From NCBI RefSeq assembly GCF_019393635.1, contig NC_057863.1, positions 31,190,814 through 31,254,813 of the forward strand: a DNA stretch of 64,000 bases. The letters are read 5' to 3'. The first letter of the stretch is position 1. Every line of letters starts with the position of its first letter. The notes under the pieces are model-generated. The model did not search any database, was not told the origin of the DNA, and saw nothing but the letters and a program-made list of their open reading frames with translations. This document shows, piece after piece, positions 22,501-34,900 of this stretch. Position numbers and translations under genes: made by a program. The stretch comes from Dromiciops gliroides. Lineage: Eukaryota > Chordata > Mammalia > Microbiotheria > Microbiotheriidae.

Positions 22501-25500
22501 ACACTTACTAGCTGTATGACCCTGGGCAAGTCACTTAACCCTCATTGCCCTGCGCCACCCCCCCATGCAGTATTTTTTTTACTACTTTTGATTTGCTTCG
22601 TAATTCTATATATTTTATTTATTTAAACACATTTAAATCAAATTTAAGTTAAATTTTAAAATGAATAAATTTGAATTTAATTTGAATTTGAATTAAATTA
22701 AATTTTTTTTTTAATTTTGAGAAGGGATCTACAGTCTTTGCCAGACTGCAAGAAGGGTTCAAAAACAGGTTAAGAGGGGCCAGCTAGGTAGCACAGTGGA
22801 TAAAGCACTGGCCCTAGATTCAGGAGGGCCTGAGTTCAAATTAGGCCTCAGACACTTGACCCTTACTACCTGTGTGACCCTGGGCAAATCACTTAACCCT
22901 GAATACCTGGTTTAGAGTCTGAAGACCAGGTTTGAACTCTGGCTCTGCCAGTGACTATTCATGTGACATTGGGCAAGTCACTTCCCTTCCCCAGACCTCG
23001 GTTAGATTGAGAAATGGTCAGGGACCTTAAAGACATTGAGTCTAACCCACTCCATTTTTTTTTTTTTTGCGGGGCAATGGGGGTTAAGTGACTTGCCCAG
23101 GGTCACACAGGTAGTGTCAAGTGTCTGAGGTCGGATTTGAATTCAGGTACTCCTGAATCCAAGGCCAGTGCTCTATCCACTGCGCCACCTAGCTGCCCCT
23201 CAAATTTGTTTTGTTTTGTTTTGGGTTTTGTTTTTTTCTTTTGGTTGGGCAGTGAGGGTTAAGTGACTTGCCCAGGGTCACACACAGCTTGTGTCAAGTG
23301 TCCGAGGCCGGATCTGAACTCAGGTTCTCCTGACTCCAGGGCCGGTGCTTTATCCACTACACCACCTAGCTGCCCCTAGCCCACTCCTTTTACAGATGAA
23401 TAGCTGGCCTACATGGCTTTTCAAGTTCCCTCCAGCTCTCCTCTATCCATTCTATGACCAATGTGAATAAATAAAATTAAATCTACTGGAGATTAGGTTT
23501 TTGTTGATTGTACCTAGGGATCCTACCCTGTAATAACCTTCCCCAATGGGTGCAAAATGTTTATCAAGGAGGCGCAGTGACTATTTAGTAAATAACTATA
23601 TTGTCCTATTGAAATTAACCTCATTTTATATATTTGCAAATGCACAATAAACTCTAGAATTTACTTCCTTTTATATTGAATTAAAAGTACACTAAGATTT
23701 ACTCAAAGCCATGGAATACAGGGGCCAAAAAAGGTTGGAGACCCCTGGATTATCCTGATTCCCAATCTGGAGTCATTCTTTCATCTAAGTAGAGAGATGC
23801 CTTTCAATAGTGATCTAATAAGCTTTGCCTATTCTGGTCCCAATGGTTTACTCCCTCAAAATTCAAATTAGGCATAGGTGGTTCCTTGGTTTTTTCCCCA
23901 TTAAAAAAAAATAAACCTTGATACTATTTAAAAATTAAGAAGCTATGAAATCCATTTCCTTGATAGAAAGTGCTATCACGCTCATGTATATTTTAAATGA
24001 AGAATATGAGAAGAGATAAATGCAGCCTAGACAGGGGTTACAATAAAGCATAATCAGAATTCTTCTCTTGTTTTCTGGGTGAGTAAGTGACTTGCAAGTC
24101 CTGAAATTCTAAGATTTACTGTGAGGGAAGAATATTCACTCCTTCAGACAATACTGCTCCTGCAGTGCACAAATAAATACCAATTGTCCCCTAAGAGAGA
24201 GGCAGCATGGATAGATGGGAGAATTCAAGGTTTGGAGGCAGGAAAGAACAGAGTTTGCATCCAACTGCTGCTGTGTGGTTATCAGTCAAAGATTCTTATT
24301 TTTGTGTGTGTCCTCATTCCCTTGGGAAGTCTGGTCAAGCCTATGGGTTCCTCAGAATAATGGTTTTTAAATGCATAAAGTAAAATATACAGGCAAACAA
24401 AAGAAATCAATTATATTGAAATATAATTATCAATATATATTTTTAAAAACAAGTTCATAGACCTCAGGTTAAGAATCCTAATTATAGGTAGTAATGAATG
24501 TCTTTGAATCTTAGTTTCCCCATTTGATATATGGTAATAATAGTGCATACCTCACAGGCTTATTATAAGCATCTAGATAAAGTAGCTACCATGACCATAA
24601 AGTAATCAAACATGAGAGGGAGTGGGGAGAAATGCTGCATACACTTTTAGATTCATTTCATGGTTTGATTAGTTGTGTTGAATTAATTTTTAGAAATTCT
24701 TGGGGGCAGCTAGGTGGTGCAGTGGATAAAGCTTTGGCCCTGGAATCAAGAGGACCTGAGTTCAAATGTGGCCTCAGACACTTGACACTTACTAGCTGTG
24801 TGACCCTGGGCAAGTCACTTAACCCCAATTGCCTCACCAAAAAAAAGAAAGAAAGAAAGAAAAAGAAAAAAGAAATTCTTTGTTATGATCAGTGGCTCTC
24901 CGTGGAGGAAAGAAGAATATATTTGGAAATGCAAGTGGTGGGGGGAAAAAGATCTATTAATTATTGTTTAAAAGAGATAATGAGCCTATGTATCAATAGA
25001 AATCAATTTAGACATTAGAATAGGTACTTTGTTTGGGCTTGTTTGTTGTAGTTCTCATCTCTGAAGTCTTCTTTATTTAGTTAATATTTGGGAGAGCCCC
25101 TTTTCCAGGCACTAATCACCAAGACAATTGCTGGCATTTTTGTCTTTCTCCAAAAGTCCAGAAAGTTAGTAGACTAGCTAAGTGCTACTGAAAAGCGGGT
25201 TTCATCCATTATCTTAGACACACACTGAGTTTCCTAAGGTGAATAAGGCAACTCAGGGGCAAGGTTCAGTGCAAAGATGCTTGATACGGTGGATTCAGAC
25301 TTCACTCATATAAAGCTTTGTTTTATCCCTTTATGGAAGATGTTTTTTGGCCCATTCCTTCACCTAGAAAACAAGCTGTCAAGCAGTCAGTCAGTCGGTC
25401 AACTAGTATATTGATTAATCTCCTACTATGTGACAGCTACTGTATTAAGGGCTGGAGACATACACACACAAAAAGGCAAAAGAAAATCTCTGCTCTCAAT

Positions 25501-28500
25501 TAATGTTAACTGAGAGATGGCAAACTACCAAACAACTCCTGCCTAATGAGGACCTCTGAGTAAGGCTGATGTGTTATAATGACTCATCTGTTTACTTATC
25601 TCTTCAATTGAAAGGGTATATTCATTTAATTCAGTATAATTCAGCAAACATTTCAATATGTTGCCACAGAGAACAGAAGTTGTTGTTCAGTAGATTCTGC
25701 CATTTGGGGTTTGGTTTTTTTTTTTTTTTTTGGTGAGGCAATTGGGTTTAAGTGACTTGCCCAGGGTCACACAGCTAGTAATTGTTAAGTGTCTGAGGCC
25801 AGATTTGAACTCAGGTCCTCCTGAATCCAGGGCCAGTGCTCCAGTGCTCTATTCACTGTATCACCTAGCTGCCCCATTTGGGGTTTACTTTACAAAGATA
25901 CTGGAGTAGTTTGTTATTTCCTTCTTTAGCTCATCTTGCAGATGAGGAAACTGAGATTCCCCTCCCCCCCAAAGTCTGATGCTTTGAGTAAGGTATTAAA
26001 GAATGGAGTGGGGTATTAACAGTCCGAGATGGGAGCATGGAGAGAATTACAGGAAGAAGAAATGATGTGAACAAAGATGCAATGATCCAATTTGACTGGA
26101 GTTTGGAGGAGAGGAGAGCAGCAGTATGAGATCATGTTGGATAGGTAGACTGGTGTAGGACTATGGGCATCGAATGCCAGCCTAAAGAGTTGGAATTTTT
26201 TCAGTAGGAGATAGGAGGCCACTGAAAGATTTTGAGCAAGGAAGTGACATGATCAGACTGATGTATAAACAAAATTAATCTGGCAGTATTGGAAAGTACG
26301 GATTGGAGAGGGAAAAGACAAGAGGCATTAAGGCTAATTTGGAGACCATAGTAATAGTCAAAGTAGGAAGAACTGGAGGATTCACTAGGAAGGCAGAGGT
26401 AGAAATAGAGGGGGCAGCTAGGTGGCACAGTGGATAAAGCACTGGCCCTGGATTCAGGAGTACCTGAGTTCAAATCCGGCCTCAGATACTTTGACATTTA
26501 CTAGCTGTGTGACCCTGGGCAAGTCACTTAACCCCCATTGCCCTGCAAAAAAAAAAAGAAAGAAAGAAAGAAATAGAAAGGAAGGGATAGATGGCAGTGT
26601 AGTATAGAGAATAGAGTGCTGGATTTGGAGTCTGCAAGACCTGGATTCGAATCCTGCCTCAGACACTCAGCAGTTTTGTGAAACTGGGTACACCAATTAA
26701 CCCCTCTAGCCTCAGTTTCCTCATCTATAAAATGACGGCTTTAGACTCTATGACCTTCTAGTTCTAAATCTATGACCCTATGAATATAGGGTGTGAAGAA
26801 GAGGGAAAAATAAGAAGAAACACCAAGGTTTTAACGTGGGATACTAGGTAAATTGTGGTACCATTAAAAGAGATCAAAAGGTCAAAAGAGGGTAGAAATT
26901 CAGGGATTAAAAATAATTAGAGAAGTATAGAACTAAAGCAGCAAGGAACCTTAGAGATCACTTAGTCCAATCCCTTCGTTTTGCAAATGAGAAAACCAAG
27001 GCTGTTATAGTAAGCCCCTTACCCAAGGGGTAACATCTCTAGCAGGCTGCTGGAAGTATAATTGAGAACCGAAACCAGGCCAGCCAGTGGGATCGCCAGT
27101 TGAATTCAGTTCAATTAAGCACCTACAGTTATCCCTTCCACATCACACCTTTCCCTCTTACAGTTTTGAGATATAAAGGGTCAGCATGAGAAATAAAAGG
27201 GAAATTTGGAGGGAGTTTTGTGGAAGCCACAGACTATGCATGAAGGCTGGCAGATGACACAAAAAAGGTTTAGAAACTCTGAAATGCGTAAAATATGTGT
27301 ATAGTATTGCATAATATCGACCCAAATTTGACAATAAGGTACTGTAAACATCCCATAAAAGAAAAAGAAAAAATTTAGACTTCTTCCCTGGTATGAAGAG
27401 AGGGCCAAAATATTTGGGGCAGATTTTCCAGATCACAGGGCCCTTAACACTCCCACGCTACCCTTCCCCCATATGGAAAGGATAACTGGACCATCTTCCA
27501 GGCTAGGTCCTGGTGATGCCAAGCCAAAAGCCAAACTATAGTCTACCCTCCAGCTACTTCCATTGTACTGTGAGGAAACAGCATGCACACAGATAAGTGG
27601 ATGCAAGATGAGTGCAAGATGACTGACGGAGCACATCCAGGAAAGGTAGAGGGAATGGCTTCTCACAGGAGGAGACGCCTGAATTAATTCTTGGAGGAAG
27701 ACAGGTATTCCAGCAGTCAGAGGTGAGAGAAGAGAGCCTTGTACACTTACAGGGCATTTTGTGCAGATATGGAGGTGAGAGATGGACTGACCTTGACAGG
27801 GAGCATCAGAGACGATTTATTGCCTCCCCCTGACGCTGACGAGGCCAGGATCAGACACCATCCAAAGCTGCAATAAATGGGCTCCAGGGTGTTGATGAAA
27901 CCCTCCCAGGTTTGTGGTGGCCTGGCTGGAAGCCAAAGGGTTCCTGCATGGGCAATCAAGTCAACAGGCATTCATTAAGTGTTTACTGTGTTCCAGGCAC
28001 TGGGAACACAAATAGAAGCAGACAGTCCCTGCCCTCAAGTTTACATTGTAACTGAGAAAGACAACATGTAAAAGGAAACTGCAAGACTGGGGAGGCCAGA
28101 GGGGCAACTAGGTGGTGCAGTGGATAGAGCACTGGCCCTGGAGTCAGGAGTACCTGAGTTCAAATCCAGCCTCAGACACTTAACACGTACTAGCTGTGGG
28201 CAAGTCACTTAACCCCAATTGCCCCACTAAAAAAACAAAAAACCTGGGGGGCAGAGCTGGGGTTCACTCTTTCAACACTAAATAAGTGGACAAGGTAGAT
28301 AAGAGATGCCTCAATTTGTTATTGGATAATTTAAATAGTGTTTCCCACATAATAAGAGCTTAATAAATGGTTTTTACATTCGTTCATTCAATTTTTCACT
28401 CTCTGTGGTCATGTGGTCACAGCTACCTTTCAGTTTCTTGTGAAGAAACTAAAGACCCTTGGTCAGGCTGACCTCCTTGATCTCCATAGCAACAGTGACA

Positions 28501-28924
28501 TCCATATAACATGGTGGGGGGAGAAAGAGACAGAGAGACAGAGACAGAGGCAGAGAGAGACAGAGAAAAGGGTGAGGGGAGAGAGATGGATGAAGAGAGA
28601 AATGAAGAAAGAAAGAAGAAAGAAGATGGGAAAGAGAGAGGGAGGGAGGGAGAGAAAGGAAGACAGAGAGAGAGAGAGAGAGAGAGAGGAGACAAGGGCT
28701 GAAAGAGAGAAGAGACAAGGACTGAAGTGGAGGAAAAAGAATGCTTTTTGGAGAAAATTGTGTAATGGGCATACACCAAGCAGAGAGCAAATAATAATTT
28801 TGGCAGTGGGTAGAGTGGAGAGGGAGAGGGAGGTTCTGCCTCTGACACATACCAGATGGGTAATCCTGGACAAGCCACTTAACCCCTGAGTGCCCTGGGC
28901 CACTCTCTAAGATAAGGGTTCTCG

Positions 28925-28978
<54 letters not shown>

Positions 28979-31900
28979 AGACATATATACACACAGAGAG
29001 ACAAAAGGAATACAAGGTGAGTTTTTTGAGGGGGGAGAGCACTAGCAGCTGGGAAGGTACGGAGTCTTTAATCCTTAAACTGAGTCTTGAAGGAAAGCGG
29101 ACATCAGAAAAGGAAGAGGTGAGAAGGGAGTATATTCTAAGTGTGTGTGGGGGGGGCTTTCTGTACAAAGACAAAGAAGTGGGAAATGAAGTCCCATGTG
29201 TGAGGAGCATCAGGTAGGTCAGCATGACTAGACTGTAATGTACAGAAGGGAAATTGATGTGTAGAATATTGGAGAGGTAGAAGGGGGCCATTGGGCAGCT
29301 AGGTGGCGCCATAATGCACAGACTACCAGGCCTGGAGTCAGGAAAATTCATCTTCCTAAATTCAAATCTGGCCTCAGACACTTACTAGCTGTGTGAACCT
29401 GGGAAAGTCACTTCACTTTGCTCAGTTTCCTCATCTGTCAAATGAGCTGGAGAAGGAAGAGGCAAAGCACTCCAGTATCTTTGCCAAGAAAACCCTAAAT
29501 GGGGTCACAAAGAGTTAAAAACAGCTGAACAACAACAGTAACAAAAGAAAAGGGTCAGGTTGTAAAGAGCTTTAAGTGCCAAATAAAAGACTGCCCACTC
29601 AATCCTCGAGGTAATAGGGAGCCATTGTAGTTTATTGAGTAGAGGGTTGTAATTGCACTATTCTAAGCAGGGGTTAATGAAGGACTGACTAAGGTGAATT
29701 AATGAAAATTATGAGGGGACATCCTCCAAGAACAGTTGTAGGGATGGAATTGATTTAAAAAAAACCAAAAAACAAAAAAAACCCCTTAATATCTCAGTAC
29801 TTGAGTCAGGTTAAATGTAGGGTTCTACATTTAGATGACCATAGATGACCATAGGGTGAAGAAATTTTTGGCCATGGGTGCTCTTTAAATCATTTACTAA
29901 ATCAGAGAAGGGTTGAGATCTGTAGTAGTAGAGAAAATAGCCACACCACCAAAAACACAGTGACTTGGTATTTTAAAAGAGGAATTCTTAACCATAACTC
30001 CATGAATTTAGTTTTTCAATCTTTTCACTGTGTTTCAACATAATTGGTTTCCTTCATAATCCTATTTGGTTTAATTTATGCATCTAGAAATATTATTCTG
30101 ACTTGAGAACCACAGGCTTCCAGATGGCCAAAGGGGCCCATGACACACAAAAAGGTGAGAACTCCTATTTTAAAGTATGTGAGACCATAATGATAGTACT
30201 GAATGAGGTGTGTATACGTGTATTTTTTTTTTTGGTGGGGCAATGGGGGTTAAGTGACTTGCCCAGGGTCACACAGCTAGTGAGTGTCAAGTGTCTGAGG
30301 CTGGATTTGAACTCAGGTCTTCCTGAATCCAGGGCCAGTGCTTTATCCACTGTGCCACCTGGCTGCCCCCTATACAGGTACTTTTTTAAAAAACCACTAT
30401 GCTCAACTATTTTCCTTATTAAACATATCTTTTATCACAAAATAATGTCCTTTTCATTTAAGTGTTATTGATAGTTTTTATTTGCTACGCTGCAGTTATT
30501 TTCTCAATATGTCCTCTTCTTCATTTACATCTTCCCAAGTAATGAAGAAAACTGGTTAATCATTACTAACAAAAAAAAACCCTTCATCTGACAGCATATG
30601 TAGTGAGTCCCTCCTGAAGCCCCTCAACTCTCTACTAAGAGGGGGAGTATATTTCTTGTATCACCATCTGTTTTCTGGGACCAAGATGGGTCATTAGAAT
30701 TTCTTTCTTTTTCTGTTCTCTTTAAAGGAACAAGTGACCTATTTTTAAATGGGGAAGATCTTTCTTCTGTTGAAGATATTCGGAAATGGGCCGTAGACGA
30801 TGTGTATGACTTCATTACTGGGCTCCCAGGTTGTTCAGATTATGCACAGGTGACTTACTTTCTTTATTAAAATAAACTTAAGTTGGGCATAAGGGCACAT
30901 GCTTGTAATCTTTGCTACCAGGGAGGCTACTAGATTGCTTGAGCTCAGGAGTTCTGAGACACAGCAAAGCTAGTTAGTTAATCAGGTCTGCACTGAACCC
31001 CATGCCAATATGGTTGAGTTTCCTGGGAGTGAGGCTATTGGGCCAGCTAAGGTGACCAGTAGTGTTATCAACTAATATGTAGCCATTGAATTTCCAGCCT
31101 GGGCAAGATAGGGAGACCCAATCGATAATCAACCCATCATTCAATTGGTAAACAGATAAAAATGAACTCAAATGCTACCTAAAGATTAAGGAACTTTGAA
31201 ATATATTTCTGTTGACTTACATGTCTCTTAAACCCAGGATGTTAGAAAAAGAAAAATATATCTTTTCAAAGACACTTTTAATTATAATAGGAGTAGGTTG
31301 CATTAAATGATCCAGGAGACTCCTTCCAGTTCTAAATCAATGATCCTATGAAATGTAGGCATTACAATTTATTATAAATTTGATTCCTCTAATTACCCAG
31401 GAGGCTGTGTAAAAGCTGAGGTCAACAAGGTTATCACTCAGGGAAGGTAGCTCCCAGGTGCCCATTGTTGATAAGCTTACTTTCTCACTAGTTCAAAGTA
31501 TCAAGCTTTGTGTTATGTCATGAAACACAGCAGGGTAATGTGTAACTTTGGAGCCACTCAGAGACTCAAATGGAATTGTGGAATAGCTCATTTAGTCTGA
31601 AAAAGAAAAGAAAGCTTTGGCAACATGGTGGAGGAGAAACAAGTCAGATTCTCAGTCAGAGAGTTGGCTGAGCATCTTGTCTCTGCTACATAAAGATCAC
31701 ATGAGCAAGTCTCTACTCCTTCCTCTGGGCCAATGATATCTAAAATCCCCACCAGCTTAAAATCCTATAAAACCTATATAAAGGCAAATATATGGAATAC
31801 TCATTCATAAAAGACATTTTTATTCAGCAAAGAAACGAAAACTTAACTAAACTTTAAAAAAGTTAACAACTAAACTTTACTTAATTTTTAAAACTTAGCC

Positions 31901-34900
31901 TATGATTGTATCAGTATAGGAAGTTCCCTGTGAGGAATTCCCTCTACTAATGCTTATTGTAGGAACTTAATAAAGTTGTTTTTTTGGTGGATTAAATACA
32001 AGTTGATATCTTCTCTGCAATTTACAATCTTAGATAGTTACCAGGGCTTTGAGAAGTTAAATGTCTTGCCTGGAGTCACAACCAGTTATGTGTCAGAGAC
32101 GGGACTGGAACCCACGTCTTTCTGAACCCTGAGGGCCAGGTCTCTAGCCATGGTGCTTTCATAGTTTAAAAAAACCACAAACTTTAAGAAATGGGACATA
32201 AAACACTAAATTTTATGAGTGTGCCTAAGGTCATATAATTATGAAGAAGAGAAAAATGCCTCCCAAACTACAAGAATTGAAATATTATTTTATATTTATT
32301 GATTTCTGTAGAAATGAGTGAGATCTCTTCATTTTAATAGTAACGATTGACACTTATAGAATCCTTTTCAAAATACAGCCATCCTTCTTTACAACAACCC
32401 TCTGAGACAGCCAGGACTAATGTTGTTACCTAGGTTTTCTAGCCAGATAAACTGAGTCTTTTTCTTATGCTAATAATAAGTGGTGGAACTGGATCTTGAA
32501 CTTTGGTCTTTTGGCACGGTGAGGTGGAATGAATTCTGGATTCGGAATCAGAGGTCCTGAGTTGGAATGCTGGCTCAACTACTTATTACCTGTATGACCT
32601 TGGACAAGTCATTTCATTGCCCCCTGCCTCAGTTTCCTTGGTTGTAAAATAAGGCAATTGGATGTGATGGTCCCTTCCAGCTCTGGACTTGATAATCTCT
32701 AAAATGAAGATGTTTGGCCAGATCACCTCTAAAGTCCCTCCCATCTCTAGTTCTAGGATACGATCCCACCAAGTCCAGTGCTTTTACCCTACCCTGTGAT
32801 ACTTATGGCTCACAAAGCTCATTTCTCAAGGCTTTGATCACAGGATGACGCTAACAGTGTACCTTCTCCCCCAGCACAGCAGGGAGGAGTGACTCCTTTG
32901 ATGTCTGTGGAGCATTCAGCCCTGCAGCTGTCTGCCTTGTTTAGAGGAAAATAGGAGGGCCATGTCCACTTCAAAGAGAAATTAACTAGGCTGTTTGGAA
33001 AATCACAGAGAAGCCAGTTGTGTGAGTCAAGTCAAGCCAACGAGCTTTTATTGAGTACTTACTATGTGCTAGGTACTACACTAAACACGGGGAATGCAAA
33101 GAAAGGTAAAAGGCAGTCCCTTCCTGTAAGGAGCTTGCAGTATAATGGGACAGACAACATGTAAACAACTAGTGATGGAAGAGATAGATAGATAAATAGG
33201 TAGGTAGAGAGATAGAGAGATAATGAGAGAGATGATTGATAGATGATGGATGGATAGATAGATAAGTAGGTAGGATGATGGATACATAAATAGATGACAG
33301 AGAGAGAGATGGATAGGTGGATGGATGGATAGATGGATGGACAGGTGAATAGACAGATAGATTAATAGGTAGGTAGGTAGAGAGATAAAGAGATAATGAG
33401 AGAGAGAGAGATGATTGATAGATGATGGATGGATAGATAAGTAGGTAGGATGATGGATAAATAGATGATAGAGAGAGAGATGGATAGGTGGATGGATGGA
33501 TGGATGGATAGGTGAATAAATAGGTAGGTAGATAGGTAGATAGTATGGATGGAAGACACTCCGAGGGGGGACAAAAGGATGAATAGTCCTCCCCCACCCC
33601 CTGGATGACTTCTTCCTTTCCCACCTGCTTTGGAAATGCCCATATGCCCAATATGATGAGCAGAAAACACTGAACAGCAGGAAGTAAACCAGAAGCCATT
33701 CTTCCTTCTGTTGTTTGGAGGAAATATTGTCCTTGTGGTTCCCAAAGATGGAAATTACAATGAACAAAACAAAATGGCATTAAACAACACAAGAGGCGAT
33801 TGGACAGAGTAACATGCATTTCTTTTTTTATTTCTAAGATATTTAGAGACCATGCAATTGATGGAGAAACTTTGCCCTTGCTCACCGAGGAGCACCTTTT
33901 GGACACTATGGGCTTAAAACTTGGGCCAGCCCTAAAAATTCGTTCTCAGGTATGGTCACTTAGCAACATGAAATGTCCAGTAATGAGACTTGAAGGTTGT
34001 TGATAGTGGTATCCTTAAGGCAAATGCGACTTTTCACCCTTCATGTCTCATGGAGGTTAGCTTCCTATCAAAAGCCTTAGAAATCCATTGTTTAGCAGAT
34101 ATAAGATCTACTTTGAGAGGTCTGGCTTGTTTTTTCAAAGCTATTTGAGAATATGGCACTTTCTGCTTTGAATGTTATCATACACAAGCCATCTAACATG
34201 TTTCACATTTGCAAGAGAGCTGATAAAATTTCTAATTTATTATAGGATAGTTAACTGACATTGTGGTATAACTTATAGAGAGGTGGTGTCGATGCCAGGA
34301 GGACCCCGATTCAAGTCTTGCCTCTAACACATATTAGTTCTAGGATGCTGGACAAGTTGATTATTTCCTTGGTGTTTCAGACAACTGTTTAAGACAGGAA
34401 AAGGTACAACTGGCATTGGTAGAGGGAGTTTCCACACCTGAGAGTTCACTATGTCAGAAAAATCACAGATTCAGCTCCTTATCCTCATTCCTAGTAGGGG
34501 ATTAGCACAAGACAACTATTACATATAGAACATTATGTTATATAATTACATGAAGAAATGTGTCTATTATATTATAGAATCACTTTTCTATAATAATGAC
34601 TATAAGGGCAGCTAGGTGGTGCAGTGGATAGAGCACCGCCCTGGATTCAGGACTACCTGAGTTCAAATCCGGCCTCAGACACTTAACACTTACTAGCTGT
34701 GTGACCCTGGGCAAGTCACTTAACCCCAATTGCCTCACTAAAAAAAAATATAATAATGACTATAAGGTATCACGGTTGCATGCATAGTAGATAGAGTGTG
34801 GGGTCCAGGTAGTCAGGAAAACTCAAGTTCAAATACAGTCTCATACACTTATTAGCTGTGGGACTCTGAGCAAGTCACTTAACTTGTCTCAGTTTCCTCA

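Larger units (their letters stand above)
26010..26905 (-). mobile_element. L2 LINE fragment, reverse, split by a SINE and a MIR
   Basis: Reverse L2 internal text: GAGTTGGAATTTTTTCAGTAGG, GGCCACTGAAAGATTTTGAGC, AAGTGACATGATCAGAC, GGAGACCATAGTAATAGTC; it resumes near 26805 with CACCAAGGTTTTAACGTGG. Inserts are at 26410-26571 (SINE) and 26586-26790 (MIR). Confidence 0.65.

Noticed and set aside
28449..29381. 310-residue minus-strand open frame
   Set aside because: It runs through a GA-rich tract, a (TG)n microsatellite and an L2 piece; composition is Ser/Leu low complexity with no domain.
33175..33545. CRISPR-like repeat spacing
   Set aside because: Repeats are tetranucleotide microsatellite text in a mammalian intron, without unique spacers or cas genes.
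33081..33906. 228- and 245-residue minus-strand frames rich in LSIYLSI
   Set aside because: They read through the GATA/GGAT minisatellite.
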